Source: Odontocerum albicorne
Lineage: Eukaryota; Arthropoda; Insecta; Trichoptera; Odontoceridae
NCBI GenBank assembly: GCA_949825065.1
Contig: OX463864.1
Span: forward strand, 17,869,327 to 17,933,326
Direction of reading: 5' to 3'
Length of the DNA stretch: 64,000 bases
The notes beneath the pieces are model-generated. The model had not been told where the DNA came from and did not search any database. It saw only the letters and a list, made by a program, of their open reading frames with translations. The first letter of the stretch is position 1. Each line of letters begins with the position of its first letter. The position numbers and the translations under genes were made by a program. Shown in pieces: positions 53,252 to 62,699 of this stretch.

Positions 53252-53395
53252 AGCGTGTATATCGATACCAGTTCGAACAGCATTTAGTCTTGTTTGCGCT
53301 CCCCTGAAGATTAGGTGAAAGCCTTGAAACCGGTAGGGTTATACCGTCATAAAAAAGTGGAATAAACAGTGTTTGATAAAAATAAATTACAATTT
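53252..53395 (+). mobile_element. Penelope-like 3' non-coding end
   Basis: It follows the GIY-YIG frame directly: CTCCCCTGAAGATTAGGTGA, CCTTGAAACCGGTAGGGTTA and AATAAACAGTGTTTGATAAA. This copy links all the orphan 3' ends in the window to the GIY-YIG protein. Confidence 0.85.
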
Positions 53396-53439
53396 CAACA
53401 TTGAATTAAAAGAACACTACAATAGTATCAACTTAAGAT

Positions 53440-53910
53440 TGATGATTGATAACTCGATACATTCGAGAAGTAAATAGGATAATGCCAGTGATTATGGCGA
53501 GATCTGGTTATGAATGGATGTGAATGGGGCTGGCTACCAGTTTACAACCATTCACCATAACTCTTCCAATGGTAGATACAAGTCACGACGTGGTCAGAAA
53601 TGGTCAACAGATTTACACAAATCATATTTTTTTAAATTTAATTATTATTTATGCAATAGAAATGCGTGCCTTTCGTACAATATCAGATATAACAATTAAC
53701 ATGGTAACAAATTATCGGAAGAATAATTGTTTGTTAGAGATGGATTTTTTTAAAATAATTAATTAACGAAACTTGGGATGGTTTTACAACATGGGTTGCG
53801 ATTTTTTTACGAAACAAATAGAAAGCAAGGAAGAGGTGGACACTGAGGATAGAGTGAAATGAGATAAGGGAAGAAATTTCAACTGAGAAAAATGTAAGGT
53901 GAATCTAGAA
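53440..53910 (+). pseudogene. LINE relic (reverse-transcriptase C-terminal region)
   Basis: The plus strand gives IIIYAIEMRAFRTISDITIN, then after shifts QGRGGH--(I)-EMR and ISTEKNVR-ES. A YAIEMRAFR-IS helix followed by RGG/RI-WNEIREE-like sequence fits the LINE C-terminal layout. Decayed. Confidence 0.4.
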
Positions 53911-54029
53911 ACTAGTATGGGTTCTCAATCAAATTTTACATTACGTGAATCATTTAAAACACGCGCTAAACCGATGCAAAAAAATTTAATGTTTTTCTTA
54001 ATTCAAGAATGTGCTGCAATTTTGAGTTT

Positions 54030-54120
54030 ATATTTTTTATGTAATGTTCAAATGTGTTTACATTTTTTATATAATGTTCAAATGTGTTTACATTTTTAAT
54101 ATAATGTTCAAATGTGTACA
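54030..54120 (+). repeat. Three tandem copies of a 29-31-bp unit
   Basis: TAATGTTCAAATGTGTTTAC plus a T-rich spacer, three times. Confidence 0.9.
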
Positions 54121-54211
54121 AATATTAAAAATGTCTCAGTACTTCATGATTTATTTTTGCTTGATTTAACTTGATTTTGTAAATTGCCGCTCTAAACAGA
54201 GATGTATGTTA

Positions 54212-54427
54212 TAGATCGGAAATTCTAGGATGAGCCCTGTGACAGCTCACAAATTTGCCCCAATTACAACCTTGTAACGATGTTCAGTAATTTTAATTAT
54301 TTTATCAACTTTAATATAAGCCTCGATTCTAATAAATAGCAAGTTATTTAAGTAAATACATTACATAAGGTTGTATTAGGGCAAATTTGTGAGCTGTCAC
54401 AGGACTCATCCTAGAATTTCCGAACTA
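54212..54427. mobile_element. MITE with about 55-bp terminal inverted repeats
   Basis: The left end, TCGGAAATTCTAGGATGAGC, is mirrored at the right by GACTCATCCTAGAATTTCCG. Pairing continues through GTGACAGCTCACAAATTTGC. The interior equals the left interior of 20855-21395, so the two are length variants with different outer ends. Confidence 0.85.
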
Positions 54428-54494
54428 TAGTTAATTTCTCGTGCCATTTTCTCAAGTTCTTTAGTCCCTACATTAATCTAATTCCTGCATTACG

Positions 54495-54677
54495 ATCTCC
54501 GTAACTTGGTTGGTAAGATGCCTGTAATCCAACACGGTGGTTTCGGGTTTGACTCTTGTTGGTATCTAGATAATTAATAATTATGAAGTTGAAACTAATA
54601 TATAATATAAGCACACCCCCAATTTGTTAACAAAGGTTTCAGTCTGGGTTTCATTTAAGGGTTTCAAACACCTTTTT
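54495..54677 (+). mobile_element. tRNA-derived SINE, body of the tail array
   Basis: The head is ACGATCTCCGTAACTTGGTT, with a degraded B box (CGGGTTTGACTCTTG). It runs into the first of six tail repeats. Confidence 0.65.
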
Positions 54678-55242
54678 TGTCGGTTAGAAGAGATCACATG
54701 ACAATAAATCCGCTAGGTTACATTGTGTATGGCAAAAGTGTAATGTTATACAATTATCATATATGACTATAATTTTTGTCGGCTAGAAGAGATCACGTGG
54801 CAATAAATCTGCTAGGTTATATTGTATACAACAAAAGTGTAATACAATATTATGTCTTTATTTTTTTGTCGGTCACAAGAGATCACGTGGCAATAAATCC
54901 GCTAGGTTATATTGTATACAACAAAAGTGTAATACAATACAATTATAAGTCTATAACTTTTAGGCGGTTAGAAGAGAAGACGTGCATTAAATCCACTAGG
55001 TTATATTGTATACAACAAAAGTGTAATACAATACAATTATAAGTCTATATTTTTATGTCGGTTAGAAGAGATGGCGTGCAATAAATCCACTAGGTTATAT
55101 TTTATACAGCAAAAATGTAATGCAATACAGTTATATGTCTATAATTTTTTATTGGTCAGAAGCGATCACGTGCCAATAAATTTGTTGGATTATATTGTAT
55201 ACAGCAAAAGTGTAATACAATACAATTATACGTCTATAATTT
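54678..55242 (+). repeat. Tandem array of six SINE tails, about 94-bp period
   Basis: Units begin near 54678, 54777, 54867, 54961, 55056 and 55150. Each carries GTCGGTTAGAAGAGATCACG, CAATAAATCC(G/A)CTAGGTT, ATTGTATACAACAAAAGTGT and AATACAATACAATTAT. This is the SINE's 3' end without head or body, repeated head to tail. Open frames here (54776-55042, 55071-55268) are incidental. Confidence 0.9.
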
Positions 55243-55726
55243 ATCGAAGTGACAATTTCTATATATAAAGACATTTTCATTATTGACTGTCTATCAAGTT
55301 CATGTACAACATTTTCTGTATTTGATATATAACATAAAATAGAAATAACTACGAGTCTCAACAGTTGTGGATCCCTGAGTCAGACACTTTGCGGTTTTGT
55401 CCAGTCCCTAATTGCGCCTGTAACATAACTCCCTCGCCGATCCCACATCCTCCTGTCTTCTCCATACTCCACATCGGCCACCTGATCCCTTCGGCCACAA
55501 CACACCAGCTACACCATGGGAAATAGCTGCAAACGCCACTAAAACACAATTATTAGACATGTGAACAGAATATATTGTTTTACTCCTTCATTTTATACAA
55601 TATCAATTTGATTCTATAATTTTATCAGGAGGTAATCATTACAATATGGAATTAATTTCGCTATCGATAAAAAATACATTATTAAATTTATATTCAATAA
55701 TAAACAATTTATATTCAAAAATAAAA
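55243..55726. other. No gene recognised
   Basis: A C+G-richer patch at 55370-55540 (minus frame 55358-55549) has no recognisable motif. Confidence 0.35.
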
Positions 55727-55975
55727 TAACGTGTTTCAATCCCGATTTTTCTTTTCCTTACCTCTCCACCATCCCTTGCTTTTCTTTTGATTGATGATAT
55801 CTCACTTTATATAAAAAATAATGTTCGGGTGATTGTCCGTCTTTTTGGGGTTCGTGGGCATGTTCTCACGTATATGTTTATGGATTTCGTGGGGATGGAT
55901 AGTCATTTAAATGATTTATGCGACGTAACTTGCTTAATTTATATTGTATTTGCAATAAAAGTGTTACATAAATAA
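55727..55975 (+). mobile_element. CR1-like LINE 3' UTR, plus strand
   Basis: It begins AATAACGTGTTTCAATCCCG, just after where the LINE stop codon would be. It lacks the GGTTGGAAGAGATTGCC block (deleted between 55933 and 55950) and ends TTGTATTTGCAATAAAAGTG. Confidence 0.75.
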
Positions 55976-56324
55976 ATGTTATTGATAATAAGCGAAATAA
56001 CAACTTTGTTATTTCGCTTATTATCCCCTTCGTATCTCGATCTCTATTCTATCTATTCTATTCTATCAACTGACAAAAAAAATCTGCAGAACTTGCGAGG
56101 AACTCGTATGCGCTAAGCTTGAAGAGCGTATATGCACTCTAAACGACGCTGTATAAATTGTATTTTTATAATTATCATAATAAGAATTGACATCATCTAT
56201 TGCCTGACTAGTCCACCTACAGTATTAACTGAGAGGACCAAGGTCTGAGTGAATGTGATGGAATGCAAGTAGCCTGAACGAGTTGCCATGTACGTGCTAA
56301 ATATTAAGTTGTAAGAATTGTTTT

Positions 56325-56635
56325 ATTTATTTATTTATTTAACACTTTTATTGCAAATACAATCTGGTGAGCTTATTGCCAGGCGGCCATCTCTTCCAAC
56401 CACCCAGACAAAAGTAAATGAAACAAGTTACGTCGCATAAATCATTCAAATGACTACCCATCCTCACGAAATCCATAAACATATACGTGAGCACATGCCC
56501 ACGAACCCCACAAAGACGGACAATCACCCGAACATTATTTTTCATAACATATAAAGTGAGATATCATCAATCAAAAGGAAAGGAAGGGATGGTGGAGAGG
56601 AAAGGAAAAAAAAATCAAGAATGAAACACGTTATT
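56325..56635 (-). mobile_element. CR1-like LINE 3' UTR, minus strand
   Basis: The 3' non-coding end of the copy whose coding end is 56636-56938. The tail is AAATAAATAAAT and the SINE-shared block is intact. Confidence 0.8.
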
Positions 56636-56938
56636 TTACTGACTAGAAATTAAGAGTTTTTTCAGTCGCTTCTTAAAGCATACCAAGGACGGAGCGAGTC
56701 TTATGTTGGTTTGTAACTGATTCCAGAGTCTCACTGCATGGACAGTAAAGGACGACGTAAAGAAAGAGGAGCGGTGAACTGGAAAGGTCAATAAACAATC
56801 TCTGTTTGAGCGTAGCGCTAATCCTTGATTAGAAAGACGCTGAAAATTTTCGGCGAGATAAGATGGGGCGGCGGGACAGTTAAGGATATTATACAATAGA
56901 TACAGTATGTGAATTTGGCGTCTATTTCTAACATTCAA
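56636..56938 (-). pseudogene. CR1-like LINE, C-terminal coding end (100 codons)
   Basis: The open minus-strand frame reads RNRRQIHILYLLYNILNCPA, APSYLAENFQRLSNQGLALR, SNRDCLLTFPVHRSSFFTSS, FTVHAVRLWNQLQTNIRLAP and SLVCFKKRLKKLLISSQ, then a stop. R------LY--LN----PSYL----..R..LR-------P.HR-S--TSSF---A-RLWN-L is the canonical end of a CR1/Jockey-type reverse transcriptase protein. It is the longest coding remnant of the LINE whose tail the SINEs share. Catalytic motifs are truncated away. Confidence 0.8.
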
Positions 56939-56944
56939 CCAATT

Positions 56945-57290
56945 AAAAAAATGTTATCTAGTTATAAGTATTATGTAGGTGTTAACTACAACTTAGAAAA
57001 TATATTGTACTCGTATATTCAGATTATTAGGACTAAAATGACTTGTAACAAATTAAAATGAAGTTAGTTCATTGTTATAGTATATAAATTAGATTAGTTC
57101 TTTAGATATACATTTGGTAAATGTTTGTACTAAATATTACTTTGTAAAATAAAAAAAATAATGGACAGTTTTAATACAATAGTAGAAAAGGACTTATTGT
57201 CGTTTATCCGAATAAAATTTAAAAAAAAACAAGTTCGCTTATCTCACAATCAAGCGTTATTTGAAAATATAATTTAACAAATCAAACATA
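56945..57290. other. A+T-rich, no gene recognised
   Basis: No supported features. Confidence 0.35.
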
Positions 57291-57293
57291 GAA

Positions 57294-58205
57294 CATCGAT
57301 CAATAAGTCACGGGACTAACTATTAATACAACATTTGTTTGCCAAAATTCTTCTTTATTCATCAACATTGTCTCCTTCAAGAGCGATACATTCATTACAA
57401 CGCTTTTCTAACTTTTCTATGCCAGCCGTGTAGAACGATTTATCTTTGGTTTCAAAATAGGCGTTAGTTTCGGCAATCACTTCTTCATTGGAGCCAAATC
57501 TCTTTCCCTGGAGCATCTTCTTGAGGTCTGCGAAAAGCCAATAGTCACTGGGGGTCAAATCTAGAGAATCAGTGCCAAACAGCGCTCTGAATCACTGCCA
57601 AACAGTGCCAAACAGCGCTCTGAATCATCGATGCGTTGTTGTTTTTGTTCCATTGTGAGCAAACGCGGCACCCATTTCGAAAAAAGCTTTTTCATGACCA
57701 AATGTTCATGCAAAATAGTGTGAACACTACCAAATGATATCTTCAGGATGTCAGCTATCTCACGCAACTTTACTTTGCGATTTTCCATCACGATTTTGAG
57801 TTTTTTTTTATGTTTTCTGGTGTAACAGCCTCATTTGGACGACCAGAGCGTTCAGCATCATTTGTATCTGCACGACCACGTTTGAAATCAGCATACCACC
57901 GACCAATGATAGTTTTCAACGGAGCAGAGCCCGAGAAAAAATATTTTTGAAGCCATCGCTGAGTTTGAACGGTATTTTTTCCCGTTAAAATCAATGTTTT
58001 ATCAACACACGAAATTCGTTTTTTTCCATTGTTTTGAAAATAGCAAAAGTAGCGTCACTAAAACCATTGTAACTCAATTACACAATATCGGAATGTCATG
58101 AAAGTTTGACACGTAACTTCTAAAGGTTGGTACTAACTGAGAATGATATGGATTTGTTATTAGAGACGCCATCTGTTGGTTAGTCCCGGGACTTATTGAT
58201 CGATG
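57294..58205 (-). mobile_element. Internally deleted mariner, rosa/mauritiana-like
   Basis: The ends CATCGATCAATAAGTCACGG and, inverted from the right, CATCGATCAATAAGTCCCGG agree in 19 of 20 positions. About 910 bp. The TA outside the right end is at 58206-58207; on the left it has become AA (57292-57293). The element has lost the central third of its transposase gene. Confidence 0.8.
57355..57994 (-). pseudogene. Mariner transposase with central deletion
   Basis: Three minus-strand frames in protein order are: LTGKNTVQTQRWLQKYFFSG to SGRPNEAVTPENIKK (57788-57994); MENRKVKLREIADILKISFG, VHTILHEHLVMKKLFSKWVP (57561-57791); and TPSDYWLFADLKKMLQGKRF to EKRCNECIALEGDNVDE (57355-57558). The segment from just after SERCLALF to just before APSDYWLF is missing, so the first two catalytic aspartates are gone. 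A small tandem duplication (GATTCAGAGCGCTGTTTGGC, minus) sits at the junction. It closely resembles the rosa/mauritiana side of mariner (DNVDE end). Confidence 0.85.
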
Positions 58206-58575
58206 TATGAGTCAACTAAACTACACAGCTACGAGTATCTGACTTGTGTCATAATAATTTAAAAAAAACCCGAAGAAAAAAGACACCTTGTCTCGAAATA
58301 CATTTACATCGATATACCCTCGAATCGAAATCCTTACATTGCAAAAAAAACTCGGAGTACTTATAAAAAGGAGACTTGGCAAAAAAGTTGCAATAAATCC
58401 GAGATTATTAAAACCACAAAATCGATGTATTTTTATACTATAATATTTATTGCTAATAGCTTATTCTTTCATTCATGTTGGGTAGAAGGTGATATTGACA
58501 CAAAAGTTATTGAATATTTTCTGAAATATTTTGAAAAATTGATAGTTTTTTATACTTGTTTGATCAAATAATTTA
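58206..58575. other. A+T-rich, no gene recognised
   Basis: No supported features. Confidence 0.35.
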
Positions 58576-58642
58576 TAATATTGTAATTTGTTTTATCAAA
58601 AAATGTTTATTCCACTTTATGTGTTTTATATATAGGAAAGAC
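58576..58642. mobile_element. Penelope-like fragments left of the RTE-like insertion
   Basis: A minus-oriented PLE 3' end (AATTTGTTTTATCAAAAAAT, GTTTATTCCACTTTATG) runs into plus-oriented GIY-YIG coding sequence TATATAGGAAAGAC (encoding YIGK). The latter continues at 59219. Confidence 0.65.
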
Positions 58643-59218
58643 AAGAGAGTGCACCGCGGATGTTGACGATAGAATAAGTGTGGGATGGATAAAATTCAGA
58701 TCGGTAACAGGAGTCTTGTGTGACCCAAAAATGCCTATAAAACTGATAGGAAAGGTATACCAGACTATCGTTAGACCCGCAATTATGTATGGCTCAGAAT
58801 GCTGGACTGTGTACAGCTCCTACTCTAGGCAACTTGAAACAGCAGAAATGCGAGTGCTTAGGTGGTCGGCAGGAGTATCACTGAAAGATAAAATTAAGAG
58901 CTCACGCATTCGTGGTAGCCTGGGAGTCACTGATATAAATAGTAAGCGGGCAGAGTGGCAGCTGAGATGGTACGGGCACATAAGACGGAGACCACCTGAC
59001 CATACGGTAAATCAGGCAATGTCTGTGGATCTTCCTCGACAGCCGTCCAGAAGAAGACCAAAGAACTATTGGATGACTCAATGCTCCAAAATCATGCAGG
59101 GAAACGGCCTAGATGAAAGCGACACCCAGAACCGAAGAATATATAGCCTGAGAACGAGAAGAGCCAACCCCAACAGCCTACCTAGGCAATGAGTTGGGAC
59201 AGTGCCAGGAAGAAGATG
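58643..59218 (+). pseudogene. RTE-like LINE C-terminal end with 12-bp target duplication
   Basis: A 5'-truncated insertion, open for about 180 codons to a TGA at 59192. It encodes ECTADVDDRISVGWIKFRSV, TGVLCDPKMPIKLIGKVYQT, IVRPAIMYGSECWTVYSSYS, MRVLRWSAGVSLKDKIKSSR, IRGSLGVTDINSKRAEWQLR, WYGHIRRRPPDHTVNQAMSV, then an RTRRANPNSLPRQ end. RPA-MYGSECW, LRW--GV-..DK-R---IRGSL and LRWYGH are the RTE/BovB-type landmarks. TATAGGAAAGAC (58631-58642) and TATAGGAAAGAT (59219-59230) flank it as a target duplication inside a PLE. The end GGAAGAAGATG is RTE-like. Confidence 0.85.
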
Positions 59219-59400
59219 TATAGGAAAGATAGGAAGATCATTTGAAAACAAATTTCGTGGACACAAATCCTCTAATTTATTCTGAAATGGCTAATCATTG
59301 TCACCGTGAAAACAATACAATTTCTATCGATGATAACAAATTGTTGCATATCAGTAGTAACGGAAATAAATTGGACAGATTGGTTTGAGATAGTCTATGC
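59219..59400 (+). pseudogene. Penelope-like GIY-YIG fragment right of the insertion
   Basis: It resumes at the YIGK codons (TATAGGAAAGATAGGAAGAT), giving IGKIGRSFENKF-GH, then stops. A block encoding ENNTISIDDNKLLHISSNGN, KLDRL follows, as in 53090-53115. Confidence 0.7.
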
Positions 59401-59479
59401 ATGTATAAGAGGTGAAATCTGGCGATTTCTTCTCTTTGTCTATATCTGCAATAAACGTTGTAATGTTACTTATGTATTT

Positions 59480-59865
59480 TTTATTTATAAATGTATTTAA
59501 GACGTCATTGTAAAACAATCTGTCAGGCTTATTACCAGGTGGAAATCTCTTCAAACCAACCAGACAAAAATAAATTAAGGAGGTTACATGATCGCTAAAA
59601 TATTCAAACGATGATTCACTTGTACAAAATTCATGAACAATAAATGTACATAGTAAAAATAAAAGAGAGATATCATCAATCAAAAGAAAAAAGAGATGTA
59701 TCATCAATCAAAACAAAAAGAGAGATATCATCAATCAAAAGAAAAAAGAGATATATCATCAATCAAAACAAAAAGAGAGATATCATCAATCAAAAGAAAA
59801 AAGAAGGGATGATAGAGAGGAAAGAAAAATCGGGAATAAAACACGTTATATTTCTGACTTGAAAT
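59480..59865 (-). mobile_element. CR1-like LINE 3' UTR, minus strand, with internal tandem repeat
   Basis: It has the same end as 56325-56635 (CAATCTGTCAGGCTTATTAC, CTTCAAACCAACCAGACAAA). Within it TCATCAATCAAAA recurs at 59673, 59701, 59728, 59756 and 59783 (27/28-bp spacing), an amplification of a segment present once in the other copies. Confidence 0.75.
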
Positions 59866-60069
59866 TACGAGTTCTATAAATCGCCATTAAAAAATTGCCA
59901 ATGACGCAACGAGTCTAACATATTTATGTTAAATATGTATAAATAAATAATTTAAATAAACTTTCTGTAGAATCAGTTTTTTTTTAATTTCGCTATAAAT
60001 TTCAGTGACCATGTTTCACTTTCATAGCTCAATTCACAAGTCTAAGTATCTAATATGAATGCGGTCCGG

Positions 60070-60580
60070 TTAAATGCCGTCTCAGCTACTGTGCGCCGCG
60101 AACTATTCCACGTCCATCGCTTTTATAATAGAATATTATATGCCACTGTGCTGTGTCATTGCTTCTGCACTCTATTTGAGATGAAAGTATTTTATTTTAT
60201 TATTATGTTTATGTATATAAGTTGTTTGATCCATCATGGGTTCATTCGGTTGATTGGTACAACGAAGGTACCAATCAACCGAATGAACCCAAATATTTTA
60301 ACAATTTACATATAGATATGATTGAGCCACAGTCCAATTTAGTATGAACCAGTGTTATAAGGCATCGTCTGTAAGACCTTCGATGTACAAATTAACTGAA
60401 TGAACCCATGATGGATCAAACAACTTATATACATAAACATAATAATAAAATAAAATACTTTCATCTCAAATAGAGTGCATAAGCAATGACACAGCATAGT
60501 GGCATATAATATATATTATATTATAAAAGCGATGGACGTAGAATAGTTCGCGGCGTACAGTAGCTGAGACAGCATTTAAC
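60070..60580. repeat. Palindromic element of about 510 bp with about 200-bp arms
   Basis: The left arm (TTAAATGCCGTCTCAGCTAC onwards) pairs with the right arm (GTAGCTGAGACAGCATTTAA at its end) over about 200 bp with few mismatches, including TTGTTTGATCCATCATGGGT. The left arm ends in a separate perfect hairpin at 60237-60291 (24-bp arms, loop AACGAAG). No protein is encoded. The end TTAAATG/CATTTAA might contain a TTAA target. Probably a fold-back transposable element. Confidence 0.9.
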
Positions 60581-60581
60581 A

Positions 60582-60945
60582 ATTTCTCTCACTTTCTAAG
60601 TTTCTACAATTTCTCTCACTTTCTAAGTTTACTTCTTTCAAAATATAATTCGCCAGATCCAACCACACTTTTCATGGTCTTTATCTTAAATACCTTTCAC
60701 TCACATTTGCACCATACGTATATTTGTTTTGTTAGTCTTTCATTTCTTCGTTCATTCATTCCACATGCCCAAACCATCTCAATGTGCTCTTATTCATCTT
60801 ATTCAACACATCAGCCTTAAGTTCCTATCAGTCACTTCCCATGTCCAAATTTCCTTCCCATATATCAAAGTTGGCACCGAAATACCATTGTGGACTATCA
60901 TTTTAGCAGATTTCGATACTGTCCGGTTTGAGTATAAAAATACAT
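60582..60945 (-). pseudogene. LINE family 2 relic
   Basis: The minus strand runs from a GAGATGGTTTGGGCATGTGG (RWFGHV) block back to a GATACTGTCCGG block shared with 16275-16310. A 23-bp segment, ACAATTTCTCTCACTTTCTA, is tandemly duplicated at its left end. Confidence 0.5.
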
Positions 60946-61034
60946 AACAAGTTTTTTTATTTTCTTATTTGTCCTTTTACGTAAAACATGGCACCACAAA
61001 GTGAAACTATAGTCTTTTCGAAGATTCAAGAAAC

Positions 61035-61075
61035 CGCCTTATTGTATTTGCAATAAAAGAGTTAAATAAAGAAAT
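61035..61075 (+). mobile_element. CR1-like LINE tail fragment
   Basis: CCTTATTGTATTTGCAATAA followed by AAGAGTTAAATAAAG. Confidence 0.5.
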
Positions 61076-61619
61076 GATAGGAAGGTGTTCCTTAGTTTCT
61101 TCTTACCCGCTTTCACGATTAAATAAAAATATTCTTATCACAAAAAAGCTTTAGATATAGAGGGAATAAAAAGATAAATTGAGAACTAGTCACATCACCA
61201 TTTTGTGGGTATTGATGGCCGGTATCGGGAGCAGGTAGGCGGCGCGGCGTGGTGAATATATTTTTTGTTATTTGTTATAATTTACTTATTATTATTATTT
61301 TAATTCGCTGCTACCGGTATTTTTATTGTCCGACGCTTTCTCATAGATATACACGATGGACCATAATCTAGGGTGACCATGTGTTGAGAGACGTAGAAGA
61401 AACAAATATTTTAACAATTTACAGATCATCTTTATCGTCATTGCTGGACCTCGTATTCGAAAAGCAAAGCTGTGCTACTTGAGTTTTTTTTCTTCTTTTA
61501 AGTAAGTGAGCTGTTACACACCAGCAAACTCACCGACAACCCTGTTGTACTGGATCCGATGACACACCGAAGTGAGACGATCGGAGCACACCGACATGTT
61601 TTCTTTTTCTCTTTTTTGA
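61076..61619. other. No gene recognised
   Basis: A short C+G-rich part (61205-61250, GGCGGCGCGGCGTGG) lies in A+T-rich sequence. No motif is recognised. Confidence 0.35.
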
Positions 61620-61770
61620 TAGAATAGATTTGACCGAAGTCATAAGTATCCTTATACCCTCGAATGAGGCGGAAAAAATGCCATTCGAGGGGAGTAGCAC
61701 AGCGCGGGGTTCAAACCGGTGACTTTCCGCACAGAAGTCCAGTGCGTTACCACGCGGCTTTGTACCTCCT
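61620..61770 (-). mobile_element. SINE-R, most complete copy
   Basis: On the minus strand it has an A-box region (AAGCCGCGTGGTAACGCACT) and a B box (CCGGTTTGAACCCCGC), then GTGCTACTCCCCTCGAATGG, CCTCATTCGAGGGTATAAGG and TGACTTCGGTCAAATCTATT. It unites the head seen at 44.9 kb with the 3' part seen at 19.4 kb, defining one tRNA-derived family of about 150 bp. Confidence 0.75.
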
Positions 61771-61976
61771 CTAATGATAGTCCTAGACAAAATTAATATA
61801 TTTATAATTAAAAAATATAATGATGCACATACAATCACGCTGTTTCCCAGTACCAATATTTATAAATGACGAAGCGACGGTCTCTTCAATTGTGCATATA
61901 TTTTAAGCAATGTTAAAATAGGGTTTTGTTAAAAGGCTCGATCTTACTAAAGACTTCTCCCTGGCTCCATCCCAAC

Positions 61977-62480
61977 TCAATGTCTGCGAAGACTGTTGGG
62001 GTCAGCTCTCCTCGTCCTCAGGTTGTATGCTCTTCTGTCCCGGACTACGTCCCCCAGGCCGTGCCTCTGCATCAGGTTATCTTTTTGCACCATACATGAA
62101 TTCTTTGGTCTTCCTCTGGTTGTTATTCGAGGAAGATCCATGGATATTGCCTGGTTCACAATGTGATCGGGTGATCTGCGTCCAACGTGCCCATACCATC
62201 TCAATCGCCTCTTCTCCATCTTACTGTTGATGTCTGTAACACCTAGGCTTCCACGAATGCATGAGCTTTTTATTTTGTCTCTTAAGGACACACTAGCTTA
62301 CAATCTTAGCATGCGCATTTCGCAGTTTCTAGTTGCCTAGAGTAAGAGTTATATATCGTCCAGCATTCGGAGCCATAGAGGAGTGCGGGTCTGACAATCG
62401 TTTGGTATACTTTTCCTTTTAACTTTACTGGCATTTTCGGATCACATAGAACTCCCGTCATTGATCTAAACTTCATCGAT
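61977..62480 (-). pseudogene. RTE-like LINE C-terminal end, second copy
   Basis: The minus strand gives RSMTGVLCDPKMPVKLKGKV, YQTIVRPALLYGSECWTIYN, then a frameshift near 62300, and SLRDKIKSSCIRGSLGVTDI, RLRWYGHVGRRSPDHIVNQA, GRPKNSCMVQKDNLMQRHGL, RTRRADPNSLRRH with a stop at 61977. It is the same family as 58643-59218, colinear along its length, but older (frame broken once). No target duplication is obvious. Confidence 0.8.
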
Positions 62481-62699
62481 CTTATTAAAGACTGTAATAG
62501 ATTAAAACTACCGATCGTCTTGAATCTTTGATATCTTTCCTTCAGAATTTTTCACTCATATTTGATCAGTAAAAGTTGTGTGCTTGGTGAAGTGCAGCAA
62601 GCTGCAAATAATAAACCAATACAAGCACAGGGGTCTTCTACCGACAGGATGACTCGATACGAGGGATTGTCTACCGTATTATATAAGAACGAGAATAGC

